DNA of 28,277 bases from a virus, in the IMG/VR virus record IMGVR_UViG_3300020156_000466, positions 1 to 28,277 of that record; one strand, 5' to 3'. Position 1 is the stretch's first letter; each line of letters starts with the position of its first letter. Shown in pieces: positions 12,772 to 21,605 of this stretch. The position numbers and the translations under genes were made by a program. The notes beneath the pieces were generated by a model. That model was not told where the DNA came from. It was given only the letters and a program-made list of their open reading frames with translations, and searched no databases.

Positions 12772-13412
12772 TGACCCCGGAGTTCGTCGACCTGGAGCGC
12801 CGCGTCGCCAACGTGGTGCACTTCGCCACCGTGGAGGCCGCCGACTACGCCAAGGCCCGCGTGCGGGTGCGTATCGGCCCCAACGTCACCGCGTGGCTGC
12901 CCTGGGCCGCCGCGCGGGCCGGCGGCGACCGCTCCTGGCATCCGCCGGAGGTGGGGGAGCAGGTGGTCCTCGCCGCACCCTGCGGGGACCTGAACCAGGC
13001 GGTGGTGCTGGGCTCCGTCTACCAGGCGAAGCACGCCGCACCGGGCGACCGGGCCACCGTCTCCCGCACCGTGTGGGAGGACGGGGCCGTCCTGGAATAC
13101 GACCGCGCGGCGCACGCCTGGACCCTGGACGTGCCGACCGCCGGCACCATTACCCTGCACCTGGGGGCGGCCCGGGTGGTGCTGACGAACGACGGCGTCT
13201 CGCTGGAATGCGGCGGCTCCCGCCTGTCCGTCACGCCGGACGCGATCACGCTGGCCGCCCCCGCGGTGGGCATGTCGGCGGGCGGGGGGAGCGGCACGGC
13301 CACGCTGGCCGGCAACTTCCGCATGCAGGGCCAGCTGGCCGTGACCGGCGACGTGTCGGCCAGCGGCAGCGTCATGGACGGCGGCGGCAACTCCAATCAT
13401 CACAGCCATTAG
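12771..13412 (+). CDS. V: Baseplate spike protein gpV
   Basis: The 213-aa product is close in length to P2 gpV (about 211 aa). The N-terminal half has the OB-fold pattern of the family: VHFATVEAADYAKARVRVRIG, TAWLPWAAARAGGDRSWHPPEVGEQVVLAAPCGDLNQAVVLGSVY. The C-terminal part is a beta-helix spike made of short repeated strands (TITLHLGAARVVLTNDGVSLECGGSRLSV), ending in NSNHHSH, a His cluster like the iron-binding tip of membrane-piercing spikes. It would form the trimeric needle at the tail end. It overlaps the previous gene by one base and is followed 28 bases later by gpW. Confidence 0.9.
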   Translation: MTPEFVDLERRVANVVHFATVEAADYAKARVRVRIGPNVTAWLPWAAARAGGDRSWHPPEVGEQVVLAAPCGDLNQAVVLGSVYQAKHAAPGDRATVSRTVWEDGAVLEYDRAAHAWTLDVPTAGTITLHLGAARVVLTNDGVSLECGGSRLSVTPDAITLAAPAVGMSAGGGSGTATLAGNFRMQGQLAVTGDVSASGSVMDGGGNSNHHSH

Positions 13413-13440
13413 GCCACCACTCACATCAGCGGAGACCCCA

Positions 13441-13779
13441 ATGCTGGGCATGGACGCCGCGACCGGCCGCCCGCTGGGCGGGCTGGCGCACCTGCGCCAA
13501 TCCATCCGGGACATCCTGACCACCCGCACCGGCACGCGCGTCATGCGGCGCGACTACGGCTCGGACCTGCCGAACCTGGTGGACCGGCCGATGAACCCGG
13601 CGCTGGCCGTGGACCTCTACGCCGCCACCGCCAAGGCGCTGCGGCGGTGGGAGGCGCGCCTCCTTCTCACCCGCGTCCGCATCGCCCAGGCCCGGCCGGG
13701 CCGGGTGGAGCTGTCGCTGGAAGGCATTTACCGGCCGGACGGTCAGCGCGTGACCATGGACGGCATCGTTGTGGAGTAG
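13441..13779 (+). CDS. W: Baseplate wedge protein gpW (gp25-like)
   Basis: The 112-aa product matches the gpW/T4 gp25 family in length (P2 W is about 115 aa) and pattern: G-R-x-L-x-G-x-x-H-L-R-Q-S-I-R-D-I-L-T-T-x-x-G-T-R-V-M-R-R-D-Y-G-S-D-L-P-N-L-V-D near the N-terminus, then helix and strands ending RPDGQRVTMDGIVVE. This protein links the baseplate wedge to the sheath. ATG 13441 has GGAGA six bases upstream. It ends 3 bases before gpJ. Confidence 0.92.
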   Translation: MLGMDAATGRPLGGLAHLRQSIRDILTTRTGTRVMRRDYGSDLPNLVDRPMNPALAVDLYAATAKALRRWEARLLLTRVRIAQARPGRVELSLEGIYRPDGQRVTMDGIVVE

Positions 13780-13782
13780 GCA

Positions 13783-14664
13783 ATGCCCGCGATCGACCTT
13801 TCCCAGCTCCCCGCCCCGACGGTGGTGGAGGCGCTGGATTTCGAGACCATCCTGGCGGCCATGCGCGCCGACCTGCAGGCCCGCTGGCCCGAATTCTCCG
13901 CCGCCGTCGAGAGCGACCCGGTGATGAAGGTGCTGGAGGTGGCCGCCTACCGCGAGCTGCTGCTGCGCCAGCGCGTGAACGACGCGGCGCGGGGCGTGCT
14001 GGTGGCGACCGCCGCCGGCGCCGACTTGGACAACCTGGGTGCCCTGCTGAACGTGCGGCGGCTGGTGGTGACGCCGGCCGACCCCGCCGCCAACCCGCCG
14101 CGCGCGGCGGTGCTGGAGGACGACGCCCGGTTCCGCCAGCGCATCGTCCTGGCGCTGGAGGGCTATCCGACGGCCGGCGCCACCGGCGCCTACCGGTTCC
14201 ACGCCCTGTCCGCCACAGCCGACGTGAAGGACGTGGCGGTGCGGAGCCCCTATCCCGGCAAGGTCCGGGTCGTGGTGCTGTCGCGCGCCGTCGGCGGGGC
14301 GGCGGATGCCGCGCTGCTGGCCACCGTGCAGGCGGCCCTGTCGGACGAGACGGTGCGGCCGCTGACCGACAGCGTGGAGGTGGTGTCCGCCGCCATCGCG
14401 CCGTACCGCGTGACCGCCACGCTGCACGTCCAGTCCGGGCCGGACGCGCTGGTGGTGAAGCGGGCGGCGGAGGACGCCGTGGCCGCCTACGTCGCCGGCC
14501 GGCACGCCATCGGGGCGGGGGTGGCGGTGTCCGGCCTGCTGGCCGCCCTGCACCAGCCGGGCTGCCGGACGGTCCGGCTGGCCGAGCCGGCGGCCGACCT
14601 GGAGGTGGGGCCGGACTCCGCCCCCTTCTGCGAGGCCATCACCATCACCGTGGAGGAGGGGTAA
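13783..14664 (+). CDS. J: Baseplate wedge protein gpJ
   Basis: The 293-aa product is nearly as long as P2 gpJ (about 302 aa). It starts with IDLSQLPAPTVVEALDFETI and continues with a long helix (ILAAMRADLQARWPE) and the family signature around VLEVAAYRELLLRQRVNDAARGVLVATAAGADLDNLGALLNVRR (about 47-88). A central domain ARFRQRIVLALEGYPTAGATGAYRFHALSA and a C-terminal strand region follow. It is the gp6-like wedge component that holds the baseplate in hexagon form. Its stop is directly followed by the gpI ATG. Confidence 0.92.
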   Translation: MPAIDLSQLPAPTVVEALDFETILAAMRADLQARWPEFSAAVESDPVMKVLEVAAYRELLLRQRVNDAARGVLVATAAGADLDNLGALLNVRRLVVTPADPAANPPRAAVLEDDARFRQRIVLALEGYPTAGATGAYRFHALSATADVKDVAVRSPYPGKVRVVVLSRAVGGAADAALLATVQAALSDETVRPLTDSVEVVSAAIAPYRVTATLHVQSGPDALVVKRAAEDAVAAYVAGRHAIGAGVAVSGLLAALHQPGCRTVRLAEPAADLEVGPDSAPFCEAITITVEEG

Positions 14665-15819
14665 ATGACCGAATCCCTTCTGCCGTCCAATGCGACGGTG
14701 GCGGAGACGGCCATCGCCGCGACCATCGGGCGGCTGTCCGCCGTCCTGGTGCCCAACCGGGACCTGTGGAACCCGCAGGCCATCCCCGCCCACCTCCTGC
14801 CGTGGCTGGCGTGGTCGCTGTCCATCGGCGAGGAATGGACGCTGGCGACGACGGAGCAGGAGCAGCGCGACATGGTCGCGGCCGCCGTCGACCTGCACCG
14901 CTACAAGGGCACGCCCTTCGCCGTGCGGCGCGGCCTGCGGGCCGCCGGCTTCCGCGACGCCACCCTGCACGAGGGGGAGCCGGTGCTGCGCCACGACGGC
15001 GCGTTCCGGCGCGACGGCACCGAGGATTACAACGTAGGGCGCCGCTGGGCGCTGTTCTCCGTCACCCTGGACCTGGGCAACGACAAGGGGTTCGATGATT
15101 CGGTGGCGGCCCGGGCGCGCACGGCCATCGCGGTGTGGAAGAACGCCCGCTCCCACCTGCACCGGATCGAGCTGAAGGCCACGCTGTCGGAGGCGCGGAA
15201 CGCGCCCCCCGCCGCGGCGCCGGCCCTGCACGTCGGGCTGCATCCGTCCGGCGTCCGCGCGGGCTGGCGCGACGGCACGCACCGCCGCGCGGCGCCCACC
15301 CGGTACGTGCGGGACGGGGCGTTCACCTATGGCGCCGGGGCGCCGCGCGACGGTGCCGTCCGCTGGACCGGGCTGCGCTTCGGCCGGCCGCGCGTGCAGG
15401 CGATGCTGCACGTCGGCCTTCGGCTGGAGGTGCGGCGCGGGGTGGGGGTGTCGCGGGACGGCGCCATCCGCTTCTCCGGCGTCCACCGGCGCGGCGACAC
15501 CGGGGCGCTGGACGTGTGGCCGCCCGTCCGGCGGGTGGCGCTGGACGACGCCCGCGCGGCGTGGCCGGAGATCCCCGGCTTCCTGGTCCACCCGGATCCG
15601 GCGGCCTGGGCCGATGGGCGGCCGCTGGACGGCCCGGTGTACGGCGCCGCCGTGCGCCGCCATCCGCGCGATGCGTCCTTCCGGCGCAACGGTTCCCGCG
15701 CCTTCGGGCCGCTGGAGACGACCTACTACACCCAGCAGGGCAACACCGTCCTTCAGACCGTGTGGGATTACGACACCACGCAATGGGACGGCGACACCAC
15801 CGAGTGGGACGAGGCGTAG
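14665..15819 (+). CDS. I: Tail protein gpI with long C-terminal extension
   Basis: The first 175 residues match the gpI family: LLPSNATVAETAIAATIGRL, then PAHLLPWLAWSLSIGEEW, LHRYKGTPFAVRRGLRAAGF and a helix with ARARTAIAVWKNARSHLHRI. P2 gpI is about 176 aa, but here the product has 384 aa. The extra 200 residues contain several RDGA/RRDG units (DGAFRRDG, YVRDGAFTYG, APRDGAVRW, SRDGAIRF) in a beta-rich, Arg-rich pattern and end in an acidic DYDTTQWDGDTTEWDEA tail. The extension may attach the fibre or decorate the baseplate. The start immediately follows the gpJ stop. Confidence 0.85.
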   Translation: MTESLLPSNATVAETAIAATIGRLSAVLVPNRDLWNPQAIPAHLLPWLAWSLSIGEEWTLATTEQEQRDMVAAAVDLHRYKGTPFAVRRGLRAAGFRDATLHEGEPVLRHDGAFRRDGTEDYNVGRRWALFSVTLDLGNDKGFDDSVAARARTAIAVWKNARSHLHRIELKATLSEARNAPPAAAPALHVGLHPSGVRAGWRDGTHRRAAPTRYVRDGAFTYGAGAPRDGAVRWTGLRFGRPRVQAMLHVGLRLEVRRGVGVSRDGAIRFSGVHRRGDTGALDVWPPVRRVALDDARAAWPEIPGFLVHPDPAAWADGRPLDGPVYGAAVRRHPRDASFRRNGSRAFGPLETTYYTQQGNTVLQTVWDYDTTQWDGDTTEWDEA

Positions 15820-15822
15820 CCC

Positions 15823-18030
15823 ATGACCAGCAACATCGACGTGACGGTGCCGCGTTCCGGGAACGCGGACACCGCCCGGGTGCGCGCGAACTTCGCCACC
15901 ATCAAATCGGAAGTGCAGGATCTGCAGTCCCGCCTCGCCGGCCTGACGGCGCGGCTGGACGCCGGCATGGAGATGCCGGAGGACGCCGTGCGGCTGGCGC
16001 AGCTGGCCCAGGTCGCGCTGTCCGGATCCTACTATCATCTGGCGCACCGCCCGCACATCCCCGCCGGGGCGGAAGATCTGGGGGCGCTGCCGCTGGCCGG
16101 CGGGGCGATGACGGGGCCGCTGGCCCTGTCCCGCAACGCCGGCACGGCCATGGAGCCGGTGCCGCTCCAGCAGCTTCAGGGCATGCTGGCGGCGCTGGCG
16201 GCGGTGGCGCGCACCGGCCGCTATGCCGACCTGCTGGACCGGCCGGCCCTGGGCTCGGCGGCGTCCCGCGACGCAGGCGCGTTCGCCAGCGCCGCGCAGG
16301 GCGCCAGGGCCGACACGGCGGTGCAGCCGCCGGATCTGGCGCCGGTCGCCACGTCGGGGTCCTTCGCCGATCTCGACGGCGCCGTGACGGAGGCGCAGCT
16401 GGCCCCGGCGGTGGCGGCCAAGCTCAACAACACGCTGCCCTACAACGTCTCCGCCACCCGGCCGCCGGGGGCTGCCGACGACGCGAACGCCGGGTGGCTG
16501 GTCGGCTCCCTGTGGGTCGACGTTCAGGCGGACGAGGCCTATCGCTGCGTCGACGCGGCGGCCGGTGCCGCCAAGTGGGTGAAGACCACCGTGGACGCCA
16601 CGGAGTTGGCGGCGCTGGCCTTCTCCGGCCAGTTCGCCGACCTGGGCGGCAGGCCCACGACCTTGGCCGGTTACGGCATCACCGACGCCGCCCCGCTGTC
16701 CCACGCGGGGGCGGGCGGGGCGGCGCACGCGGCGGCCACGGCGTCCGTGGCCGGCTTCCTGTCGGCGGCCGACAAGGCGAAGCTGGACGGCATCGCCGCC
16801 GGGGCGCAGGTCAACACCGTCGCCTCGGTCAACGCCAGGACCGGCGCGGTCGTGCTTGCCCACACGGACGTCGGCGCGGCGCCCGCCGTGCACGCCCACG
16901 GCGAGGCCACGGCGTCGGCCGCCGGTTTCCTGTCGGCGGCGGACAAGACGAAGCTCGACGGCATCGCAACGGGGGCCAACGCCTACGTGCATCCGGCCTC
17001 GGGCGTCGCGGCCGGCACCTACCGGTCGGTGACGGTGGACGGCAACGGCCACGTGATCGGCGGCACCAATCCCACGACGCTGGCGGGATACGGCATCACC
17101 GACGCCGTTCCGTCCAGCCACGCGGGAAGCGGCGGCGGGGCCCATGCGGTGGCGACGCAGAGCGCGGCGGGGTTCCTGTCGGCTACCGACAAGGCGAAGC
17201 TGGACGGCATGACGCCGGCCACGGCGGCCACGGCGGGCACCCTGGCCCAGCGCGACGCCAACAACACCCTGGCGTCCGGCTCCTTCATCGCCAGCGCGGC
17301 GTTCCCGGTCTTCGAATTCCACGAGACCGACGGCACCGCCAACAACAGGCGCTGGCAGCAGCTCGTCAACGGGCAGCAGATGATCTGGCGCACGCTGACG
17401 GACGACGGCTCGGCCGAAACGCCCTGGCTGACCGTCAGCCGCAGCGGCGTCGGCGTCGGCTCCATCGCCTTCGGCGGCTCGCTGACGGTGGGGGTGCAGG
17501 ACGGCCTGATCCTGTCCCGCTCCGCCGGCAACTACCGCCTGCTGAACTGGCGCAGCGGCACGTCCAACCGCTGGCACCTGGGGGCCGACAGCGGGACGGA
17601 GGGCGGCTCCAACGCCGGCTCGGCCTTCGTGCTGATGCGCTACAGCGACGCCGGGGCCTACCTGGGCACGGCGATCAACGTGTCGAGGGCCAGCGGGCTG
17701 GTGTCGTTCGAGACGACCCCGGCCGTGGCCGGCAACTACGTCTGGCACGCCGGCAACCTGGGCAACGCCACGACGGCCACCGCCGGGCTGATGTCGGCCG
17801 CCGACAAGGCCAAGCTCAACGGTCTGGGCAGCGTCGCCTCCGGCGTTCTGCCGCCGGTGAACCAGGCCCCCGCGGCGGGGGCGCTGGGCACCACGAAGAC
17901 GCCGACGCTCCAGGGCTCCGCCTTCGCCACGGTGGGCAGCGCCGACACCCACGCCGCGTCGCAATGGCAGATCGCCACCGACGCGGCCTTCACCACCATC
18001 GTCTACGACAGCGGCGAGGTAACCACGTGA
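15823..18030 (+). CDS. Tail fibre protein with SAADKAKLDGI repeats and truncated FN3 end
   Basis: The 735-aa product is a collagen-like/beta-rich fibre. Residues 1-55 form a short helix region (ARVRANFATIKSEVQDLQSRLAGL) that probably anchors it. Repeated motifs GYGITDA and FLSAADKAKLDGIA mark the shaft (copies at nucleotides about 16753, 16924, 17170 and a diverged one at 17785). Residues 480-600 look like a receptor or trimerization region. The C-terminus holds only the first half of a fibronectin-III-type module (nucleotides about 17857-18020) and stops at YDSGEVTT. The GTG of the next gene overlaps its stop. It should be part of host recognition; no separate chaperone follows directly. Confidence 0.8.
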   Translation: MTSNIDVTVPRSGNADTARVRANFATIKSEVQDLQSRLAGLTARLDAGMEMPEDAVRLAQLAQVALSGSYYHLAHRPHIPAGAEDLGALPLAGGAMTGPLALSRNAGTAMEPVPLQQLQGMLAALAAVARTGRYADLLDRPALGSAASRDAGAFASAAQGARADTAVQPPDLAPVATSGSFADLDGAVTEAQLAPAVAAKLNNTLPYNVSATRPPGAADDANAGWLVGSLWVDVQADEAYRCVDAAAGAAKWVKTTVDATELAALAFSGQFADLGGRPTTLAGYGITDAAPLSHAGAGGAAHAAATASVAGFLSAADKAKLDGIAAGAQVNTVASVNARTGAVVLAHTDVGAAPAVHAHGEATASAAGFLSAADKTKLDGIATGANAYVHPASGVAAGTYRSVTVDGNGHVIGGTNPTTLAGYGITDAVPSSHAGSGGGAHAVATQSAAGFLSATDKAKLDGMTPATAATAGTLAQRDANNTLASGSFIASAAFPVFEFHETDGTANNRRWQQLVNGQQMIWRTLTDDGSAETPWLTVSRSGVGVGSIAFGGSLTVGVQDGLILSRSAGNYRLLNWRSGTSNRWHLGADSGTEGGSNAGSAFVLMRYSDAGAYLGTAINVSRASGLVSFETTPAVAGNYVWHAGNLGNATTATAGLMSAADKAKLNGLGSVASGVLPPVNQAPAAGALGTTKTPTLQGSAFATVGSADTHAASQWQIATDAAFTTIVYDSGEVTT

Positions 18031-18377
18031 TCACCAAAGGCTATTACGCGTCCCTGCGGGAGCTGCTCGCCACCGGCGACCCCGCCCGCGTCGTCGCCAA
18101 GATCGGCTTCGGCACCGGGACGAACCCCGAAGACTTCAACGACACCACCCTGACCAACGCCTTCGTCAAACCCCTGTCGGGGTTCGAGATGGACCCCGAC
18201 AACCCGCGCCTGCTGCGCTTCACCTATTCCCTGCTGCGCGGCGAGGCGAACGGCAAGGCCATCACCGAGATCGGCCTCTTCACCGAGGGCGGCACGCTGG
18301 TGGCCCGCAAGGTCCGCAGCCCCATCGAAAAGACCCCGGACATGCAGATCGGGGACACCTGGGAACTTCTCGTTTAA
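18027..18377 (+). CDS. Short tail-collar/fibre adaptor-like protein
   Basis: The 116-aa product starts at GTG 18027, with GAGGT six bases upstream and four bases overlapping the fibre stop. It contains FGTGTNPEDFNDTTLTNAFVK, SLLRGEANGKAITEIGLFTEGGTLVARKVRSP and DTWELLV. This resembles the N-terminal domain of phage tail fibres (tail-collar fibre domain, DUF3751 type), in which the ITEIGLF motif is typical. Here it is a stand-alone gene between two fibres, and may join the second fibre to the baseplate. The family call is by memory of the motif. Confidence 0.6.
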   Translation: MITKGYYASLRELLATGDPARVVAKIGFGTGTNPEDFNDTTLTNAFVKPLSGFEMDPDNPRLLRFTYSLLRGEANGKAITEIGLFTEGGTLVARKVRSPIEKTPDMQIGDTWELLV

Positions 18378-18389
18378 GGAGCGCGCCAC

Positions 18390-20978
18390 ATGGCCGACCC
18401 CAACCACCTCCCGGACGTTGCCGATCCGGGCTTTCCCGCCGTCTATGAACTGGCCGTCGACGATCCGGTCGCCGGCGGCCCGGACGGCGTCGACAACCTG
18501 CCGCACAAAAACCTGAAGGAGCGCACCGACTACCTGAAGCGCCGGCTGGAGGCGCAGGCCGCCACGCTGACCGGCGTGGACAACCGGCTGGAGACGCTGG
18601 AGGCCAGCTCCGTCGGCTCCGTCGGCCGCGCGCTGCCGCTGTCGTGGGAGCTGTCGGACGAGGGCTTCGACTTCGAGCTGTTCTCCCAGGGCTTCCGCTG
18701 GGCGGACATCGCCCCGGTGACGGTCGTGCAGACCGTGGCCGGCGACGAGAGCGTGGACGTGGCCGACACCGCCGGCCTGCAGGTGGGCCGCACCTACGTC
18801 ATCTACACCGGCACCGGCGTCGGCTACCCGGTGGTGGTGGACGCCGTCCTGTCCGCCACGCGCTTCCGCGCGAAGGAGGAACTGGCCGTCTCCCTGTCCG
18901 GCGCCACGCTGGCCTGCACGTCCTGGGACGTGCGCGCCGGCTATGCGGTGGCGAAGAACGGCGGGCTGCTGTTCTCCCGCCCGGTGCGGGCGCTGCGCTT
19001 CTACGCCGACGCCCGCGTGGTGGTCCGGCGCGACGACAAGGACGGCAAGCTGAGCGTCCAGTACCGCACCGCCGGCACGGCCGGCGCGTGGCTGGACGCA
19101 GCACTGGTCAGCACCACCGCCCGCGAGGCCGGCACCCGCGACGAGGAGTACGCGCTGTCCGGCGGCTCCGTCCTGGAGTTCCGGGTGGACGCGGCGCACG
19201 GGCCGTCGGGCAAGGACGTGACGGTGCACCACCTGGTGGCCTTCCCCGGCGACACCGCCGGCCGCGCCTGGGAGGTGTCGCAGCCGGTCAACGCCACACC
19301 CGCGAACGGCGCCACCAACGTGCTGGCGACGCCGACTCTGCAGGGCAGCGGCTACCGCAGCCTGTACGGCGTGGCGCAGTCGAACGCCGAGTTCCGCGTG
19401 GCGACCGAGGAGGACATGACGAACGTGGTGCACACGGCCCTGGCCGGCAGCGCCACCACCTCCCACGCCATCCCCAACGGCGTGCTGACCACCAACACCG
19501 TCTACTGGTGGCAGGCCCGCTACCGCGACGCGGACGGCACGTGGTCGCCGTGGTCGAAGCCGACCGCGTTCTCGACCGGCGCCGTCTTCCGCTACGTCCA
19601 GCAACCGCTGAACACTGCACCCGCCAGCGGGACCAAGAGTGCCTCCACCGTGCCGACGCTGCAGGCGTCCGGCTTCCTGGTGGTGGGCGGCACCGACACC
19701 CACGCCGCGTCGCAGTGGCAGGTCGCGACGGACGCGGCGTTCACGGCCATCGTCTACGACACGGGGGAAACCGTGGCCAGCACCAACCACACCGTGCCCG
19801 CCAACACGCTGGCGGACCAGACCACCTATTATTTCCGCGCCCGCTACAAGGGCACGGCCCTGGGCCTCTCCCCCTGGTCGGCGCCCACCAGCTTCACCAC
19901 GCAGGCCCTGCCGGCCGCGCCCACGAACACGGCGCCGGCCAACGCGGCCACCGGCGTGACGCTGCCGGTGACGCTGCAGACCTCGGCGTTCTTCATTCCC
20001 GGCGGCGGCGACACGCACGCGAAGTCGCAGTGGCAGGTCGCTACCGACGCCGGGTTCACGTCGGTGGTGTACGACAGCGGCGAGAGCGCCGATCTCACCA
20101 GCCACACCATCCCGGCCGGCACATCCCTGGCATCGCTGACCACGCACTACTTCCGCGTGCGGCATAAGGGTGTGAGCACGGGGTGGGGTGCGTATTCGTC
20201 GGCCACCAACTTCACCATCGCCATGGCCAGCGGTTCGCAACAGTACACCACGCCCGGCAACCACACCTTCACCGTTCCCGCCGGGGTCACGTCCGTATCC
20301 GTGGTGTGCGTCGGCGGCGGTGGCGGCGGCAATGTTGGCGGCGGCGGCGGCGGTGGCCTGCGCTACAAGAATGGGCTGGCGGTAACGCCGGGTCAGGCGA
20401 TCACAGTGACGGTCGGAGCCGGCGGGGGACCCCGGCAGGCCGGCGGGTCGTCATCGTTCGGCACCTTCATCACGGCTTATGGTGGTGCTACTGGTCCGGG
20501 CGCTGGCGATGGGGGCACTGGTGGCGGTGGTTTCGGTGGTGATGGCGGCGGCACCGGCGGCGCTGGTGGCCCGTGGGATGGCGGAAACTATGGCGGTGGC
20601 GGTGGCGGCGCGGCCGGCTATTCGGGGAATGGCGGCACCGGTGGCCGCGGCGGCAGCGGTGGCGGTTTGACCGGGGGTACCGCCGGCGCTGGAGGCGGCG
20701 GCGGTGGCGGTGCTGGCTGGGGTGGGGCCGGTGGTGGTGTCGGATTGTTTGGCATGGGTGCCAACGGTGAGGGAGGCACCTTGCGCAGCGGCGGGGGCGG
20801 CGGCAGCGGCGGTGCCAACGGCAGCGCCCAAGCCGGGTTCTACGCTGGTACCGGCGGTGCCTTCGGCGGCGGCGGTGCTGGTCAACACAATGGTGAGGAT
20901 GACGACGGCACCGGTGGCAGTGGCGCTGTCCGCATCATCTGGGGGCAGAGCCGCTCCTATCCGAACAACGCCGCATAA
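18390..20978 (+). CDS. Second tail fibre with FN3 modules and glycine-rich tip
   Basis: The 862-aa product has an N-terminal coiled-coil-like part (about 35-75: LKERTDYLKRRLEAQAATLTG), a central beta domain (about 80-290), then three fibronectin-III-like modules at about 298-396, 405-507 and 508-610, each with a Q-W-x-VATD-A-x-F-T motif or variant and a YYFRARYKG- or YFRVRHKG-type strand. The last 245 residues (from nucleotide about 20222) start GSQQYTTPGNHTFTVPAG and become a low-complexity Gly region ending GAVRIIWGQ. This is the pattern of polyglycine-sandwich receptor-binding tips of tail fibres. It likely determines which bacteria are bound. The start at 18390 follows the adaptor gene by 12 bases with AAGGAG upstream. 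Confidence 0.8.
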   Translation: MADPNHLPDVADPGFPAVYELAVDDPVAGGPDGVDNLPHKNLKERTDYLKRRLEAQAATLTGVDNRLETLEASSVGSVGRALPLSWELSDEGFDFELFSQGFRWADIAPVTVVQTVAGDESVDVADTAGLQVGRTYVIYTGTGVGYPVVVDAVLSATRFRAKEELAVSLSGATLACTSWDVRAGYAVAKNGGLLFSRPVRALRFYADARVVVRRDDKDGKLSVQYRTAGTAGAWLDAALVSTTAREAGTRDEEYALSGGSVLEFRVDAAHGPSGKDVTVHHLVAFPGDTAGRAWEVSQPVNATPANGATNVLATPTLQGSGYRSLYGVAQSNAEFRVATEEDMTNVVHTALAGSATTSHAIPNGVLTTNTVYWWQARYRDADGTWSPWSKPTAFSTGAVFRYVQQPLNTAPASGTKSASTVPTLQASGFLVVGGTDTHAASQWQVATDAAFTAIVYDTGETVASTNHTVPANTLADQTTYYFRARYKGTALGLSPWSAPTSFTTQALPAAPTNTAPANAATGVTLPVTLQTSAFFIPGGGDTHAKSQWQVATDAGFTSVVYDSGESADLTSHTIPAGTSLASLTTHYFRVRHKGVSTGWGAYSSATNFTIAMASGSQQYTTPGNHTFTVPAGVTSVSVVCVGGGGGGNVGGGGGGGLRYKNGLAVTPGQAITVTVGAGGGPRQAGGSSSFGTFITAYGGATGPGAGDGGTGGGGFGGDGGGTGGAGGPWDGGNYGGGGGGAAGYSGNGGTGGRGGSGGGLTGGTAGAGGGGGGGAGWGGAGGGVGLFGMGANGEGGTLRSGGGGGSGGANGSAQAGFYAGTGGAFGGGGAGQHNGEDDDGTGGSGAVRIIWGQSRSYPNNAA
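19281..20220 (+). repeat. Three tandem FN3-like modules, partly repeated in the upstream fibre
   Basis: Modules lie at about 19281-19578, 19600-19905 and 19910-20220. The block encoding DTHAASQWQVATDAAFT in module 2 (about 19696-19743) is almost identical at the nucleotide level to 17944-17991 in the preceding fibre gene. Confidence 0.7.
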
Positions 20979-20990
20979 GGAGGCACTGCA

Positions 20991-21524
20991 ATGTGGTCAC
21001 GCATTGACGACGAAAACCGTTGCGCCGAGTTCGTGATGGACGATCCGGAGGGGCGTTTCCACCCCTCCATCACGTGGGTTCCGGTTCCGGACGCCCTGCG
21101 CGGCTGGGCCGACCACAGCTACGTGGCCGGTGAAGACGGCAGCCTCGCCCCCCCGACCCTCGACCACCTCAGGCAGCAGGCCAAGTCCCGCATCGCCGCC
21201 CGCCGCTACGCGGCGGAGACCGGCGGGCTCACCCTGCCGGACGGCACCGGGCTGCGCACCGACCGCGAGAGCCAAGCCATGATCGGCAACGCCGTGGCGC
21301 TGGCGCAGCTGGAGCCGGACGCCCCGGTGGCGTTCAAGGCGGCCAGCGGGTGGGTGACGCTCACCGGCGCGCAGATGCAGGCCGTCGGCCGGGCGGTGGG
21401 CGCGCATGTCCGCGCGTGCTTCGCCCGCGAACAGGCCATCGGCGAGCTGATCGACCTGGCCGACACGGTCGACGAGGTCCTCGCCACGTACGACGCCGAA
21501 AAGGACGAGGGCTGGCCGGCGTAA
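20991..21524 (+). CDS. DUF4376-type tail fibre-associated protein
   Basis: The 177-aa product has a variable N-terminus (MWSRIDDENRCAEFVMDDPEG, FHPSITWVPVP) and a C-terminal helix region typical of DUF4376 proteins: DHLRQQAKSRIAARRYAAET, TDRESQAMIGNAVALAQ, then FKAASGWVTLTGAQMQAVGRAVGAHVRACFAREQAI. This domain is common in genes next to phage fibres and may act as fibre assembly factor or fibre-tip partner. ATG 20991 has AAGGAGG upstream, 12 bases after the fibre. A strong terminator follows at 21553. Confidence 0.75.
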   Translation: MWSRIDDENRCAEFVMDDPEGRFHPSITWVPVPDALRGWADHSYVAGEDGSLAPPTLDHLRQQAKSRIAARRYAAETGGLTLPDGTGLRTDRESQAMIGNAVALAQLEPDAPVAFKAASGWVTLTGAQMQAVGRAVGAHVRACFAREQAIGELIDLADTVDEVLATYDAEKDEGWPA

Positions 21525-21552
21525 GCGGCCGCAGCGATCCGTCCGACGTTCG

Positions 21553-21575
21553 GCCCGCCTTCGGCGGGCTTTTTC
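21553..21575 (+). terminator. Intrinsic terminator between fibre and sheath genes
   Basis: Stem GCCCGCC/GGCGGGC (21553-21559 and 21563-21569) with loop TTC followed by TTTTTCTTTT. It lies 30 bases before the sheath start, so the sheath needs its own promoter, read-through or antitermination. Confidence 0.85.
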
Positions 21576-21605
21576 TTTTCCCGAAAGCCTTGGGAGCACA
21601 CCGGA

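Noticed and set aside
16741-17830. CRISPR-like array in the fibre gene
   Set aside because: The repeats are in-frame coding repeats (SAADKAKLDGI) with irregular spacing and conserved reading frame, so they are protein shaft repeats.
13426-17964. 1512-aa minus-strand open frame
   Set aside because: It lies antisense to gpJ, gpI and the fibre gene, is composed mainly of Arg/Gly/His, and shows no domain; typical of high-G+C shadow frames.
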